From: Alicyclobacillus sp.
GTDB lineage: Bacteria; Bacillota; Bacilli; Alicyclobacillales; Alicyclobacillaceae
Assembly: GCA_023511295.1 (NCBI GenBank)
Contig: JAIMBT010000017.1
Coordinates: 29,032 to 93,031 of the forward strand
Direction: 5' to 3'
Length of the DNA stretch: 64,000 bases
The first letter of the stretch is position 1. Each line of letters starts with the position of its first letter. Position numbers and translations under genes: made by a program. Under the pieces are notes generated by a model. It made no database searches. It was given only the letters and a program-made list of their open reading frames with translations, and was not told the DNA's origin. Of this stretch, positions 50,361 through 58,900 are shown one piece after another.

Positions 50361-51290
50361 ATGCCGATGGGGATGGTGATTGCGGAGGACCTGTGGGTGC
50401 CCCTGCCGGACGGCTTTGGCGACGGCATGCTCGTGGTGTACAACCCGGCCCTGGCCGACGATAGGCCCGGCCTGCTCAGTCTCGGCCCGGGTACGGCGGG
50501 CCTGGTGGTCCGGAACCGGACGCAGGTGGACGCGGAACTGCTCGCGCATTTCCCCGACCTTCGCGTGGTGGGGCGGCTCGGGGTGGGACTCGACAACATC
50601 GACGTCGCGGCTTGTCGCGCGCGAGGGGTGGACGTGGTCGCGGCGACGGGGTTTAACGCCACCTCGGTCGCGGAGTACGTCGTCGCGTGCCTGCTCCAGC
50701 ACGCGCGGCCGCTGTGGCAGTGGAGCGCTGCCGTGAAGGCCGGCACGTGGCGGCGCCAGGCCGCTATCGGCCGCGAGTTGCACGGGAAGACGCTCGGCCT
50801 GATTGGCATCGGAGACATCGGACAGCGGGTGGCGACGCGCGCGCGGGCACTGGGCCTGCGGGTGATGGCGTTTGATCCGTTTGTTCTCCCCTCCCACGCC
50901 GTGGTCCGCGACTTCGGTGTGTGGTTGGCGCCGCTGGAGACGGTGTTGGAAACCGCAAACTTCGTCTCGGTCCACGTGCCGCTCACGCCCGCGACGCGGC
51001 ACCTGTTGGACGGGGAAGCACTCGCTCGCATGCGCGACGACGGCGTCCTCATCAACACCGCGCGGGGGGGCGTGATCGACGAAGCGGCGCTGGCCCTCGC
51101 CTTGTCGCGGTCACCGCGGCGCTTCGCCTACCTCGACGTCCGCGAGGTGGAGCCGCCAGGTCCGGCCGATGCGCTGGCGGCCCTCGACAACGTCTGCCTC
51201 ACGCCGCACATCGCCGGCATCACGGAGGAGTCGTCGCGCGCGGTCGCGGACTACGTGTTGGCGGAGGTGGCGGCGCGGGTGCGGGGGTGA
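50361..51290 (+). CDS. D-isomer-specific 2-hydroxyacid dehydrogenase
   Basis: A 309-residue NAD(H)-dependent dehydrogenase of the phosphoglycerate-dehydrogenase group. The NAD loop is GLIGIGDIGQRV; the catalytic Arg lies in the N-terminal lobe near GRLGVGLDNID or in LINTARGGVIDE, with the acid pair Glu and the His in TPHIAGIT. GGAGGAGGGA is 6 nt before the ATG at 50361. It would reduce a 2-keto acid or oxidise a 2-hydroxy acid arising from the imported sugar. In sulfosugar routes sulfolactate is one such product, which is speculative here. Confidence 0.87.
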   Translation: MPMGMVIAEDLWVPLPDGFGDGMLVVYNPALADDRPGLLSLGPGTAGLVVRNRTQVDAELLAHFPDLRVVGRLGVGLDNIDVAACRARGVDVVAATGFNATSVAEYVVACLLQHARPLWQWSAAVKAGTWRRQAAIGRELHGKTLGLIGIGDIGQRVATRARALGLRVMAFDPFVLPSHAVVRDFGVWLAPLETVLETANFVSVHVPLTPATRHLLDGEALARMRDDGVLINTARGGVIDEAALALALSRSPRRFAYLDVREVEPPGPADALAALDNVCLTPHIAGITEESSRAVADYVLAEVAARVRG

Positions 51291-51421
51291 ATGCTGGCGA
51301 GGTTCGCACGGCAGGAATGGGCACGGGCTCAACGAATACGTTTTGATGGAGAATCGTGTCGGGACAGGCGGCCTCGCCGCCGCCTTGCGGTTTCAACGAC
51401 GGGTGTGTTGGAGGGAATGGC

Positions 51422-52360
51422 GTGACAGGACGGTGGACAGCGGCGGACATGCCGGAACTGCACGGGCGGGTGGCCGTGGTGACCGGGGCGAACAGCGGGA
51501 TTGGCCTGGAGGCGACGCGCGCCTTGGCGGCGAAGGGCGCGCACGTGATACTGGCGGTGCGGTCCGCGGAGCGCGGACAAGCTGCGGTTCGCAGCATCCA
51601 GGACACGGCCCCGAACGCCGCGGTGGAAGTGGTTCCGTTGGACTTGGGCAGCTTGGAAAGCGTCCGCCGATTCGCCGAGGTTGTCTTGCAGCGGTTCCCG
51701 ACGCTAGACCTGCTCATCAACAACGCAGGTGTGATGGGGGTCCCGTTTGGACGGACGGCGGACGGGTTCGAGCTGCAGTTTGGCACGAACCACCTCGGGC
51801 ACTTCGCGCTGACCGGCTGGCTGCTGCCGGCATTGCTGCGTAGCGAGAACGCCCGGGTGGTGACGGTCAGTAGCGCGGCGCACCTGAACGCCCGCCTCGA
51901 TTTTGGCAACTTGCAAGGCGAGCGCGGCTATCGCCGGTGGCGGGCCTACGGCCAGAGCAAACTCGCGAACTTGATGTTCGCCTTCGAGCTACAGCGCCGA
52001 CTGGCCGCGGCGGGGGCGGCGTCCATCAGCGTCGCCTGCCACCCGGGGTGGGCGGCGACCAACCTCGCGACCAAGGCGGTGGGTGACCGAAAGCGCGTCG
52101 GCCGCTGGCTGCAAGGCGTCTTCAACCTCGGCGCACAGAGCGCGGCGATGGGGGCGCTGCCGACCCTGTACGCCGCGACAGCGCCCGGCGTACCCGGCGG
52201 GGCGTACATCGGTCCGGCCGGCTTCGGAGGGATGCGGGGCTACCCGGGCCCTGCCCGGGTGAGTGAACGCGCCCGCAACACCGCAGACGCCGCGCGGCTG
52301 TGGGAGGTTTCGGAACAACTCACTGGCGTCCGGTACGCGTGGTCGACGCAAATGACGTGA
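51422..52360 (+). CDS. Short-chain dehydrogenase/reductase (retinol dehydrogenase-like)
   Basis: A 312-residue SDR. The cofactor loop is TGANSGIG (residues 21-28), followed by NNAGVMG, the Ser of VSSAAHLNA and the catalytic AYGQSKLAN (Tyr-x3-Lys). It most resembles the broad group of retinol-dehydrogenase-like bacterial SDRs, whose substrates are seldom known. GGAGGGA precedes the GTG at 51422. It lies 131 nt after the hydroxyacid dehydrogenase on the same strand and may be the last gene of the glycoside unit or an independent gene. Confidence 0.88.
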   Translation: MTGRWTAADMPELHGRVAVVTGANSGIGLEATRALAAKGAHVILAVRSAERGQAAVRSIQDTAPNAAVEVVPLDLGSLESVRRFAEVVLQRFPTLDLLINNAGVMGVPFGRTADGFELQFGTNHLGHFALTGWLLPALLRSENARVVTVSSAAHLNARLDFGNLQGERGYRRWRAYGQSKLANLMFAFELQRRLAAAGAASISVACHPGWAATNLATKAVGDRKRVGRWLQGVFNLGAQSAAMGALPTLYAATAPGVPGGAYIGPAGFGGMRGYPGPARVSERARNTADAARLWEVSEQLTGVRYAWSTQMT

Positions 52361-52387
52361 AGGTGATGCCGCAGCGCGGACAGTGTC

Positions 52388-52858
52388 CTACAGCCGCTGC
52401 ACGAACAACGGCATCTGTTCCACCCCGACCATGCGGGCGTAGACGAACAGTTGCCCTTTGTGATGGATTTCGTGGTCTCGCATCATTTGCAATACCGCGT
52501 AGCCCGGAAACTGGGCGCCAAACACCGCCGAGGTGTCAATCACGTTGTCCAATTTCGCATCGTCCAACCCGCGGAGGATGGCCTCGGTCCGCTCGGTGTG
52601 TTCGGCGAATGCGGTGCGTACGGCGGCCATCGAATCAAGCGCGTCCACCGACCGGTCTCGCCCTACGAATTCGCCCTTGTCGACGACGCTGGCAAACATC
52701 AGGGCGGCGCCCGCAATGTGCTGCGCGAGCTGTCCTAGGGTCATCGCATTGTCCCACGGGCGGAAGTCGACCGCGTCATCGGGAACGAGGTTCAGCACGT
52801 CCTGTGTCACCGCGCGGTGGCTGAGCCACGACGTCACGAATTGCTCCGTTCGATTCAC
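52388..52858 (-). CDS. DinB-family (YfiT-like) metal-binding protein
   Basis: A 156-residue four-helix DinB-type protein. The three metal-binding histidines are visible: one in LAQHIAGAAL and two in DHEIHHKGQLF. The family is induced by stress in Bacillus and includes thiol (bacillithiol) transferases, but the role of this member is unknown. The GTG at 52858 is 6 nt after AGGAAGGA. It converges on the SDR gene with only 27 nt between stop codons. Confidence 0.87.
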   Translation of the reverse strand: MNRTEQFVTSWLSHRAVTQDVLNLVPDDAVDFRPWDNAMTLGQLAQHIAGAALMFASVVDKGEFVGRDRSVDALDSMAAVRTAFAEHTERTEAILRGLDDAKLDNVIDTSAVFGAQFPGYAVLQMMRDHEIHHKGQLFVYARMVGVEQMPLFVQRL

Positions 52859-52985
52859 CGTAGATCCTTCCTCTCCTCTTGATGCGCGCGGCCATTCGGC
52901 TCCGGCTGTTTGCTGCGGGGAACGTCACCGGCAGCGCAATGGGTCCGGCACGTACATTTTAGCACGCGCCACCGGATGGCGCCCT

Positions 52986-53040
52986 GCCGTTCCCTTGTTC
53001 CCCAGCCGATGACGGATCTCGGTCTTTTGAAGGGAACGGC
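52986..53040. repeat. 11-bp inverted repeat upstream of DinB gene
   Basis: GCCGTTCCCTT (52986-52996) and AAGGGAACGGC (53030-53040), perfect arms with a 33-nt spacer. It lies in a 275-nt gap with no recognisable gene, between the DinB start and the permease stop. Function unknown. Confidence 0.5.
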
Positions 53041-53133
53041 AAGGTGTGGTAGCCCACCAGAGCCGTCTCTGGAATGTCGCGTAAACGCTTTCGGCCGCCC
53101 GCTCCGGCCCGGATGTGAAGTGGGCGAGCGGGA

Positions 53134-54120
53134 CTAATGCGCCCCCGGTGCCAACCCCTCCCCGAAGGTGGCTTCTTCGGCTCGCCCGCTCCCAAACCGC
53201 CTTGCTGCAAACGATGTGATGAAGGGAACCAGGATGGCGGTCAACACCACGGCAGACGCAATCTCCACCGTTGCGTTCTGAACAAACGGTTTGTAGTGGG
53301 CATCGACCAGGGCAACGGCGGCCGGGTTGGCGATGGAGTTGCCCGAAGAACTGGCGAGCCCAGCGCCGGCGTAGCCCGGGCGGCGCAGGATGAACCGGTC
53401 CGCCAGGAAGGTGAAGCCGCCGCCAATCACCATGACGACGAGGCCGAGGAGGAGACCGCTCGCGCCTGCTTTCAGCACATTGCCGAGGTTGATGCCCGCG
53501 CCGATGGTGAAACCGATGAACGGAATGACGACCGCGAGGCCCGGGGCAAACAACTTCTCAAAGTCGTCGTCGAGGTTACCGAGGATGGCGCCGACGACCA
53601 GCGGGATGATGGCTGCGACCAGGTTGATTAGGGGAATGTGTGCGAGCCCAGTTACGCCGAGCGTCAACATGGTCAAGAACGGCCCGTCGTGGATGTTGAG
53701 CAGGCACATCGCCGCGGAGTCTGCGGTGTCCCCGTACTCACCCATCAAAGACAGATAGAGCGCACCGTTCGCACCGGTGACCGTGGACACGATGGCCAGC
53801 ACGGAGATGCCGAGTACGCCGCCGAGCCCGAACAGCTTCGCAATCAGTAAGCCGAGCAGCGCCCCTGCGGCCCACTTCGCGAGCAACAGCACGATGCCCC
53901 GCTTCAACGCCTCCGGTGCTTGTCGCAGTTTCAATCGCGTGCCGATAAAGAACAACTGCAAACCAATCATGGCGTCGAGACCCTTACTCGAAAAGATGGC
54001 GGACGTGAATGAACCAATCTGCAGGGCGTGAGGGGCAAACGTGTTGAGAATGGCTGCAATGAGCAGCGGTACAATCATCATTCCACCCGGAATTCGCTGG
54101 ACTCCTTTGAGAATGCGCAT
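53134..54120 (-). CDS. 2-keto-3-deoxygluconate permease family transporter (KdgT-like)
   Basis: A 328-residue membrane protein, the length of E. coli KdgT. The start MRILKGVQRIPGGMMIVPL is the family signature, followed by about ten hydrophobic segments and the conserved GANGALYLSLMGEYGD and NIHDGPFLTM. AAGGGAGG lies 10 nt before the ATG at 54120. The gene lies 290 nt downstream of the D-tartrate dehydratase gene on the same strand, so the cargo here may be tartrate rather than ketodeoxygluconate. The known family exchanges sugar acids with protons. Confidence 0.9.
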   Translation of the reverse strand: MRILKGVQRIPGGMMIVPLLIAAILNTFAPHALQIGSFTSAIFSSKGLDAMIGLQLFFIGTRLKLRQAPEALKRGIVLLLAKWAAGALLGLLIAKLFGLGGVLGISVLAIVSTVTGANGALYLSLMGEYGDTADSAAMCLLNIHDGPFLTMLTLGVTGLAHIPLINLVAAIIPLVVGAILGNLDDDFEKLFAPGLAVVIPFIGFTIGAGINLGNVLKAGASGLLLGLVVMVIGGGFTFLADRFILRRPGYAGAGLASSSGNSIANPAAVALVDAHYKPFVQNATVEIASAVVLTAILVPFITSFAARRFGSGRAEEATFGEGLAPGAH

Positions 54121-54375
54121 ACATTGGAAACCTCCCTTCAATGTGGCCGACGGATGCGCCCTTCACGCGAAGGGCTGTGGCGCCGGCATCCATCTCAGAC
54201 CCAGTAAAGCGAACCCGCAGCCAGGAAGGCCCTCGAATGTCCGATGGTTCAGAGCGGCCCCGGCAGGAGGGGCGGAATGGGCCCGCGCTGGTCCGAGGTG
54301 GCCGATCCGCTCGCGGCCCGGGCGTGGGCGGTGCGCGCGGCGGACGGGTGCCGCGTCGCCCCACTCCACGGGGAC

Positions 54376-54391
54376 GGCGCCGTATGGCGCC
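54376..54391 (-). terminator. Short hairpin after the tartrate dehydratase gene
   Basis: GGCGCC-4 nt-GGCGCC, 20 nt beyond the stop codon on the minus strand. There is no T-run. It may reduce read-through into the permease gene. Confidence 0.3.
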
Positions 54392-54410
54392 TTGACGCTT
54401 GCCCAGGCGG

Positions 54411-55577
54411 TCACTCGGCTACCGAGCGCAACAACTGGTACAGGTTCGCCTTGGCCTCAAATCCAACCCCAGGCACGTCCGGCAGGCTCACGTATCCGTC
54501 GACCACCGGGCAGTCGTCCGCAAATCCCCCAAACGGCTCAAACACCCCCGGGTACGACTCGTTTCCACCGAGGCCGAGGCCGGCCGCGATGTTCAGCGAC
54601 ATCTGATGGCCGCCGTGTGGGATGCACCGCCGCGACGACCAACCATGCTCCTTCAGCATATCCAGGGTACGCATGTATTCGACGAGGCCGTAACTGAGGG
54701 CGCAGTCGAACTGCAGGTAATCGCGTTCTGGGTTCATGCCACCGTAGCGGATGAGGTTGCGTGCGTCCTGCATGGAGAACAGGTTCTCGCCTGTGGCCAT
54801 GGGTTTGTGGTAGTGCTTGCCGAGTTCCGCCTGCAGGGCGTAGTCGAGCGGGTCACCCGCCTCTTCGTACCAGAACAGGTCGTACGGCTCCAGCGCCTCC
54901 GCGTACGCGAGGGCCGTCGGCAGGTCGAAGCGACCGTTTGCGTCCACCGCCAAGTGTCGGCCGCTCGGGAGCAGCGTGAGAACCGCCTCAATCCGCTTCA
55001 AGTCCTCCGCCAGGGTGTCGCCGCCAATCTTCATCTTGACGACCGAGTAACCGAGATCGAGGTAGCCTTTCATCTCGTCCTTGAGCGCCTGCAGGTCCTT
55101 TCCAGGCTGGTAGTAGCCCCCTGCTGCGTAGACAAACACCTTGTCGTCCACCACGCCGCCGCGATATCGCTCTGCCAACAGCCGGTAGAGGGGTTTCCCT
55201 TCTATCTTCGCCACGGCGTCCCACACCGCCATGTCCAAGACCCCGACTGCAACCGACCGCTCGCCGTGGCCGCCCGGCTTTTCCCCGGTCATCAGGATGT
55301 TCCGGATTTTGTGCGGGTCGAAGTTGGTGCCCTCGTCGTTCACAATCTGCTTCGGGTCCGCTTCGAGCAGCCGCGGAATGAATCGTTCGCGCAACAGTCC
55401 GCTGGGGGCGTAACGGCCGTTGGAGTTGAACCCATACCCGATGACCCGCCGACCGTCGCGGACGACATCCGTGACGATGGCGACGACGGACGCCGTCATC
55501 TTGCTGAAGTCGATGTACGCGTTCCGGATGCTGGACTTGATGGGTACCGCGACTTCCTGAATCTCGACAATCTTCAT
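54411..55577 (-). CDS. tarD: D(-)-tartrate dehydratase (enolase superfamily)
   Basis: A 388-residue enolase-superfamily enzyme, very close to the characterised Bradyrhizobium D-tartrate dehydratase: SIRNAYIDFSKMT, GYGFNSNGRYA, GEKPGGHGERSVAVG, VYAAGGYY and CIPHGGHQMSLNIAAGLG are shared. The catalytic lysine of VVKMKIGG (Lys183) and the histidine of IPHGGH act on the two sides of the substrate; Asp and Glu ligands for Mg2+ are in AVDANG and ATGENL. It yields oxaloacetate. AGAGGTGA precedes the ATG at 55577. A sigma-54 promoter lies directly upstream, next to a sigma-54 activator gene. Confidence 0.93.
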   Translation of the reverse strand: MKIVEIQEVAVPIKSSIRNAYIDFSKMTASVVAIVTDVVRDGRRVIGYGFNSNGRYAPSGLLRERFIPRLLEADPKQIVNDEGTNFDPHKIRNILMTGEKPGGHGERSVAVGVLDMAVWDAVAKIEGKPLYRLLAERYRGGVVDDKVFVYAAGGYYQPGKDLQALKDEMKGYLDLGYSVVKMKIGGDTLAEDLKRIEAVLTLLPSGRHLAVDANGRFDLPTALAYAEALEPYDLFWYEEAGDPLDYALQAELGKHYHKPMATGENLFSMQDARNLIRYGGMNPERDYLQFDCALSYGLVEYMRTLDMLKEHGWSSRRCIPHGGHQMSLNIAAGLGLGGNESYPGVFEPFGGFADDCPVVDGYVSLPDVPGVGFEAKANLYQLLRSVAE

Positions 55578-55639
55578 GTTCGTCACCTCTGGTTGTAGTC
55601 CACCGCCGGAATCCAAGCGGTTTCAGTTGTTTCATGTAA

Positions 55640-55654
55640 GCAAGGGGCGTGCCA
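55640..55654 (-). promoter_or_regulatory. Sigma-54 promoter of tarD
   Basis: On the minus strand TGGCAC (55654-55649), five bases, then TTGC (55643-55640): a perfect -24/-12 element, also with the favoured G after the -24 box and T after the -12. The transcript should start near 55628, about 50 nt before tarD. Confidence 0.9.
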
Positions 55655-55715
55655 TGGGGATGACGAGGCGAAAGCAGTGGGGGAAAGCAGGCGGCGGAGA
55701 ACGCTCGAAAAGGCA

Positions 55716-55748
55716 ACCGGGTCTCGAATCATCCGTTTGAGACCCGGT
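55716..55748 (-). terminator. Intrinsic terminator of the sigma-54 activator gene
   Basis: A perfect 10-bp stem, ACCGGGTCTC / GAGACCCGGT, with a 13-nt loop. Read on the minus strand, TTGCCTTTT follows. It separates the activator transcript from the tarD promoter. Confidence 0.7.
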
Positions 55749-55791
55749 GAAGTACGTAGCACGGAAGTTGAAGCGGCCGTTTATTTCAAAT

Positions 55792-55831
55792 ATGGAATTG
55801 CAAAATGGAATTTCGCATTCAAAAGCGAAAT
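55792..55831. promoter_or_regulatory. Candidate upstream activator site for tarD
   Basis: Two copies of ATGGAATT (55792-55799, 55805-55812; 13-nt period) run into an inverted repeat ATTTCGC / GCGAAAT (55810-55816, 55825-55831). It lies 140-180 nt upstream of the sigma-54 -24 box, the normal distance for enhancer sites of sigma-54 activators. Confidence 0.5.
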
Positions 55832-55890
55832 CGTGCGCGGCTCTACGAGGGTTCGTCGTCCTGCACCCGGTAGGAGTTACTGGGGGTTGG

Positions 55891-57858
55891 TCAGCGGCGG
55901 TTGAGTTTTCGCCACAGCGTGGTCTTGCTGATGCCGTAGGCCTCGCACAGGCGGTCCCGGTTGCCACCGTACCGAGTCAACAGCGCTTGCCACACCGCGC
56001 GCTCCATGTCCGGCCAGTTGGGGATGACGGGAATGGCTATCACGTCAGAATGGCCGTCCGCCGCGCACGCCTCCTCCGCCGGTGTACCTGCCGAAGCGGC
56101 GTCCGATGGACCCACGGCCGACCGCGGGGCTGCATGGGCCAGCCGCGTTGATGGGCTGGTTGGGCTCGGCAGCATCTCAGCGACGAAGTCGCGCGTGAGC
56201 ACCTCACTTTCGCAGCAGACGACCATCCGATGGACGATGTTTTGCAGTTCCCGCACGTTGCCCGGCCAGTGATACGCCAAGAGGGGTTCCAAGACGGCGG
56301 CGTCCGGCTGCGCAAGTGGCCGGCCCTCCCGTTCGCGCTCCTGTTGCAGGAACCGCTGCGCCATCGGGACAATGTCTTCGCGCCGCTCGCGCAGAGGCGG
56401 CAGTTGGAGCTCCAACACGTTGAGGCGGTACAGGAGATCCTCCCGAAACTTGCCAACCGCCACCAGCTCCGTCAGGTCGCGGTTGGTGGCGCAGATGATG
56501 CGGACGTCGACCGGCACCATGCGGCTGCCGCCGACCCGGCGAATCTCCCGCTCTTGGATGACGCGCAGGAGCTTCGACTGGAACGCGAGAGATGTCTCGC
56601 TGATCTCGTCCAAAAAGAGGGTGCCTCCGTGCGCTAGCTCGAACAGGCCGGGGCGTCCTCCGCGCGCTGCGCCGGTGAAGGCACCTTCCTCGTATCCAAA
56701 CAACTCGCTGTTCAACAGGTCTCCGTCGATGGCGGCGCAGTTCACGGAGACAAACGGCCCCTGCTGCCGGCGGCTGGCGTTGTGGATTCCCTGTGCGATA
56801 AGCTCCTTACCCGTCCCGGTTTCGCCGCGCACAAGCACGGTTCCGTCGGATTTCGCATACCGCTCGGCCAGCTGGACCAGTTGCCGCATGCGGGGGCTGA
56901 CCGCTGCGATGTCCCGCAAGGTACGCTTCGCCACAAAGCCGCGTTCGTAAAGTTTTCGCCGGATGGACAACTCGGTGTTCTGAATCTGTTGAACCTCTTC
57001 AAAGATGCAGACCGACCCGCGGTAGCGGCCCTGTATGACGACCGGCACGCGGTTGAGCACCACCGCCTTGCCCCCGACCTCGACGATGGCGTTTTCCTTC
57101 GCATTCGGGCCCGCCAGGTCGGCGCCGGCCACCTCTTCGACCCGCCGACCCACACCGCTGTTTCGCTCGATTCCCAAGATCTGCGCTGCGGCCTGGTTCA
57201 TCCGCGCGACCCGGCCGTCGGCGTGCGTCGTAATGACCGCTTCGCGGATGAGGTTGAGGATGGACTCCGTCTCTTTCAGCCGCGTCTGCTGAGCAATTTG
57301 CGCCTCGAGCACATCGGCGGCCGCATCGAGCGCAATCAGAAGGGAGGCACGTCCGGACTCGAGCAAGAAGCCGTGAACGCCACCGGCCTGCGCAACGTCC
57401 GTGGCGACGCGGTCGCCGATGACGGCGTCCACCTCGCCCGTCTGCAAGATGTCGCGGACGAGTGCCGGCATGCGCTGCACGTCGTCACACGACTCGATGC
57501 GCAAGGACAGGTCCGTCACGTCGACGAAGTGGTCCGCTTGGAGCATGATGTTCGCCGGTGTGATGAGGGCGACCCGGCGGCAGCCTGCGCGGGCGGCATC
57601 GCTGACGGCGCGCAGCACGTCATACGCCGTGACCTGGATTTCAATCACGGGCAGCGACGTGCGGGACCGCAGTAACTTGGCCGTGCCGCCCCGGGAGACC
57701 AAGACGCGCGCGTCGGGGCCTGGCATCAGGTCGGGGCGCTGGCTCAGCTCGCGCGACTGCACCGCGCACACCGAGACGGAGTGCCCCCGGTGGACCCGAA
57801 TCGCTGCTGCGATATCGGCGAGGTTTGGGTACGGAGCGTAGACGACAATCTCGCTCAC
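55891..57858 (-). CDS. Sigma-54-dependent activator with PrpR-type sensor domain
   Basis: A 655-residue enhancer-binding protein. Order: PrpR N-terminal ligand-sensing domain (about 1-175), PAS domain (about 195-290), AAA+ domain with Walker A GETGTGKE near 345, the sigma-54-contact loop GAFTGA near 390 and Walker B GTLFLDEI, and a C-terminal Fis-type helix-turn-helix (YGGNRDRLCEAYGISKTTLWRKL). It would sense a small acid, bind upstream of tarD and activate the sigma-54 promoter there. The GTG at 57858 overlaps the stop of the upstream HTH gene (GTGA). PrpR relatives sense 2-methylcitrate; here tartrate is the obvious candidate signal. Confidence 0.93.
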   Translation of the reverse strand: MSEIVVYAPYPNLADIAAAIRVHRGHSVSVCAVQSRELSQRPDLMPGPDARVLVSRGGTAKLLRSRTSLPVIEIQVTAYDVLRAVSDAARAGCRRVALITPANIMLQADHFVDVTDLSLRIESCDDVQRMPALVRDILQTGEVDAVIGDRVATDVAQAGGVHGFLLESGRASLLIALDAAADVLEAQIAQQTRLKETESILNLIREAVITTHADGRVARMNQAAAQILGIERNSGVGRRVEEVAGADLAGPNAKENAIVEVGGKAVVLNRVPVVIQGRYRGSVCIFEEVQQIQNTELSIRRKLYERGFVAKRTLRDIAAVSPRMRQLVQLAERYAKSDGTVLVRGETGTGKELIAQGIHNASRRQQGPFVSVNCAAIDGDLLNSELFGYEEGAFTGAARGGRPGLFELAHGGTLFLDEISETSLAFQSKLLRVIQEREIRRVGGSRMVPVDVRIICATNRDLTELVAVGKFREDLLYRLNVLELQLPPLRERREDIVPMAQRFLQQEREREGRPLAQPDAAVLEPLLAYHWPGNVRELQNIVHRMVVCCESEVLTRDFVAEMLPSPTSPSTRLAHAAPRSAVGPSDAASAGTPAEEACAADGHSDVIAIPVIPNWPDMERAVWQALLTRYGGNRDRLCEAYGISKTTLWRKLNRR

Positions 57859-58832
57859 GGCCTGTCGACTCCCGGACCAAAACAGCGCGCCAACTGGTGG
57901 TCTACATAGCGCTGCAGTTGCGCAGCCGCGGCGTCTTCACCCAGCATCTCCGCGTGATCTCGATGGGCGGTTTCAATACACGCGGCGAGCAGCCGCAGTG
58001 CGAACTGCATGCGTTCGTCGCGGCTTTCGGGCAGTTTTGCCGCGGCTGTGGGCGAGCTCTCGGGGAGATCTGGTTCTTGCGTGAGCAACGGGCACGGGAG
58101 GCGCAAGGAGACCTGCACGACCGTGTCTGCCCCGTCTGCTTGAAGCGGCCGCAACGGGCTCGCGGATGCGCTGCTTGCTTGTGCGGGAATTTGGCGCGGA
58201 TTCGGCTCGGGGCCGGGAGCGGGGATAAGGTGTATCGGGCGATGCTCGCTCCCGGACCGCGGCGCAGCGGACCGGTCCGCTGGCGCGTCGTGGCCCACAG
58301 CCTTCACGCGCGCGCGGCTCTGCAACCGCTCAATCTCCTGGGCCTCCACGCGGGCGTCCTGCAGGCCCCACTTGTGAATCCAGTGAAACAGCGCCGGACC
58401 GCTGATGCCCTGTTCGCGGGCAATCCGGTTCTTACTCTTACCACACGCCCGCTCCCGCAGGTAGTCTTCCTTCGACAGTGAGAATCCCATCTGCGTCGTC
58501 CCCCTCGGTGCGTACTGGACCCGGTGATGCTCCATGAGCTGTGGAACCGGCAGGCCCGACTTAAAGAGCAGGTCGCCGAGTGACAGGAGGACGTCGACGT
58601 CACTCGCTGTAAACCGGGTGTCGATGGACGGAGAGAGCGCGATGCCGAGCAATTCACACGCCACTTGTAAACTGCTGCGCTGGGACACCCACCGCAACAG
58701 CGCTCGTTCACTCATCTCAAATGCGCGCGTGGCCTGATGGAGGATGGTCGCCCAATCGACCGGTACTGCGACCCGCGTGTCTTGCTGCAACAAGCGTTCC
58801 ATGACGAGCCCCACACCATCCACTTGAACCAC
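57855..58832 (-). CDS. Unrecognised HTH-containing protein coupled to the sigma-54 activator
   Basis: A 325-residue protein I cannot assign. The middle (about residues 118-158: LSKEDYLRERACGKSKNRIAREQ, then GISGPALFHWIHKWGL) looks like the helix-turn-helix found in several Bacillus phage and regulatory proteins. Flanks are an all-helical N-terminal region and a Pro/Ala/Ser-rich linker leading to a helical C-terminal tail. Its stop overlaps the activator's GTG by 4 nt, so both are made from one mRNA. It could be a co-regulator that modulates the activator. The start is uncertain: GTG 58832, GTG 58823 or ATG 58802, none with a good ribosome site. Confidence 0.6.
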   Translation of the reverse strand: MVQVDGVGLVMERLLQQDTRVAVPVDWATILHQATRAFEMSERALLRWVSQRSSLQVACELLGIALSPSIDTRFTASDVDVLLSLGDLLFKSGLPVPQLMEHHRVQYAPRGTTQMGFSLSKEDYLRERACGKSKNRIAREQGISGPALFHWIHKWGLQDARVEAQEIERLQSRARVKAVGHDAPADRSAAPRSGSEHRPIHLIPAPGPEPNPRQIPAQASSASASPLRPLQADGADTVVQVSLRLPCPLLTQEPDLPESSPTAAAKLPESRDERMQFALRLLAACIETAHRDHAEMLGEDAAAAQLQRYVDHQLARCFGPGVDRP

Positions 58833-58900
58833 AGGTTTTCAATCTTCTTCCTTACTTCGCGCTTAAGTGGGGTTTTCCTGCTGAATCTTGTCGATTGACG

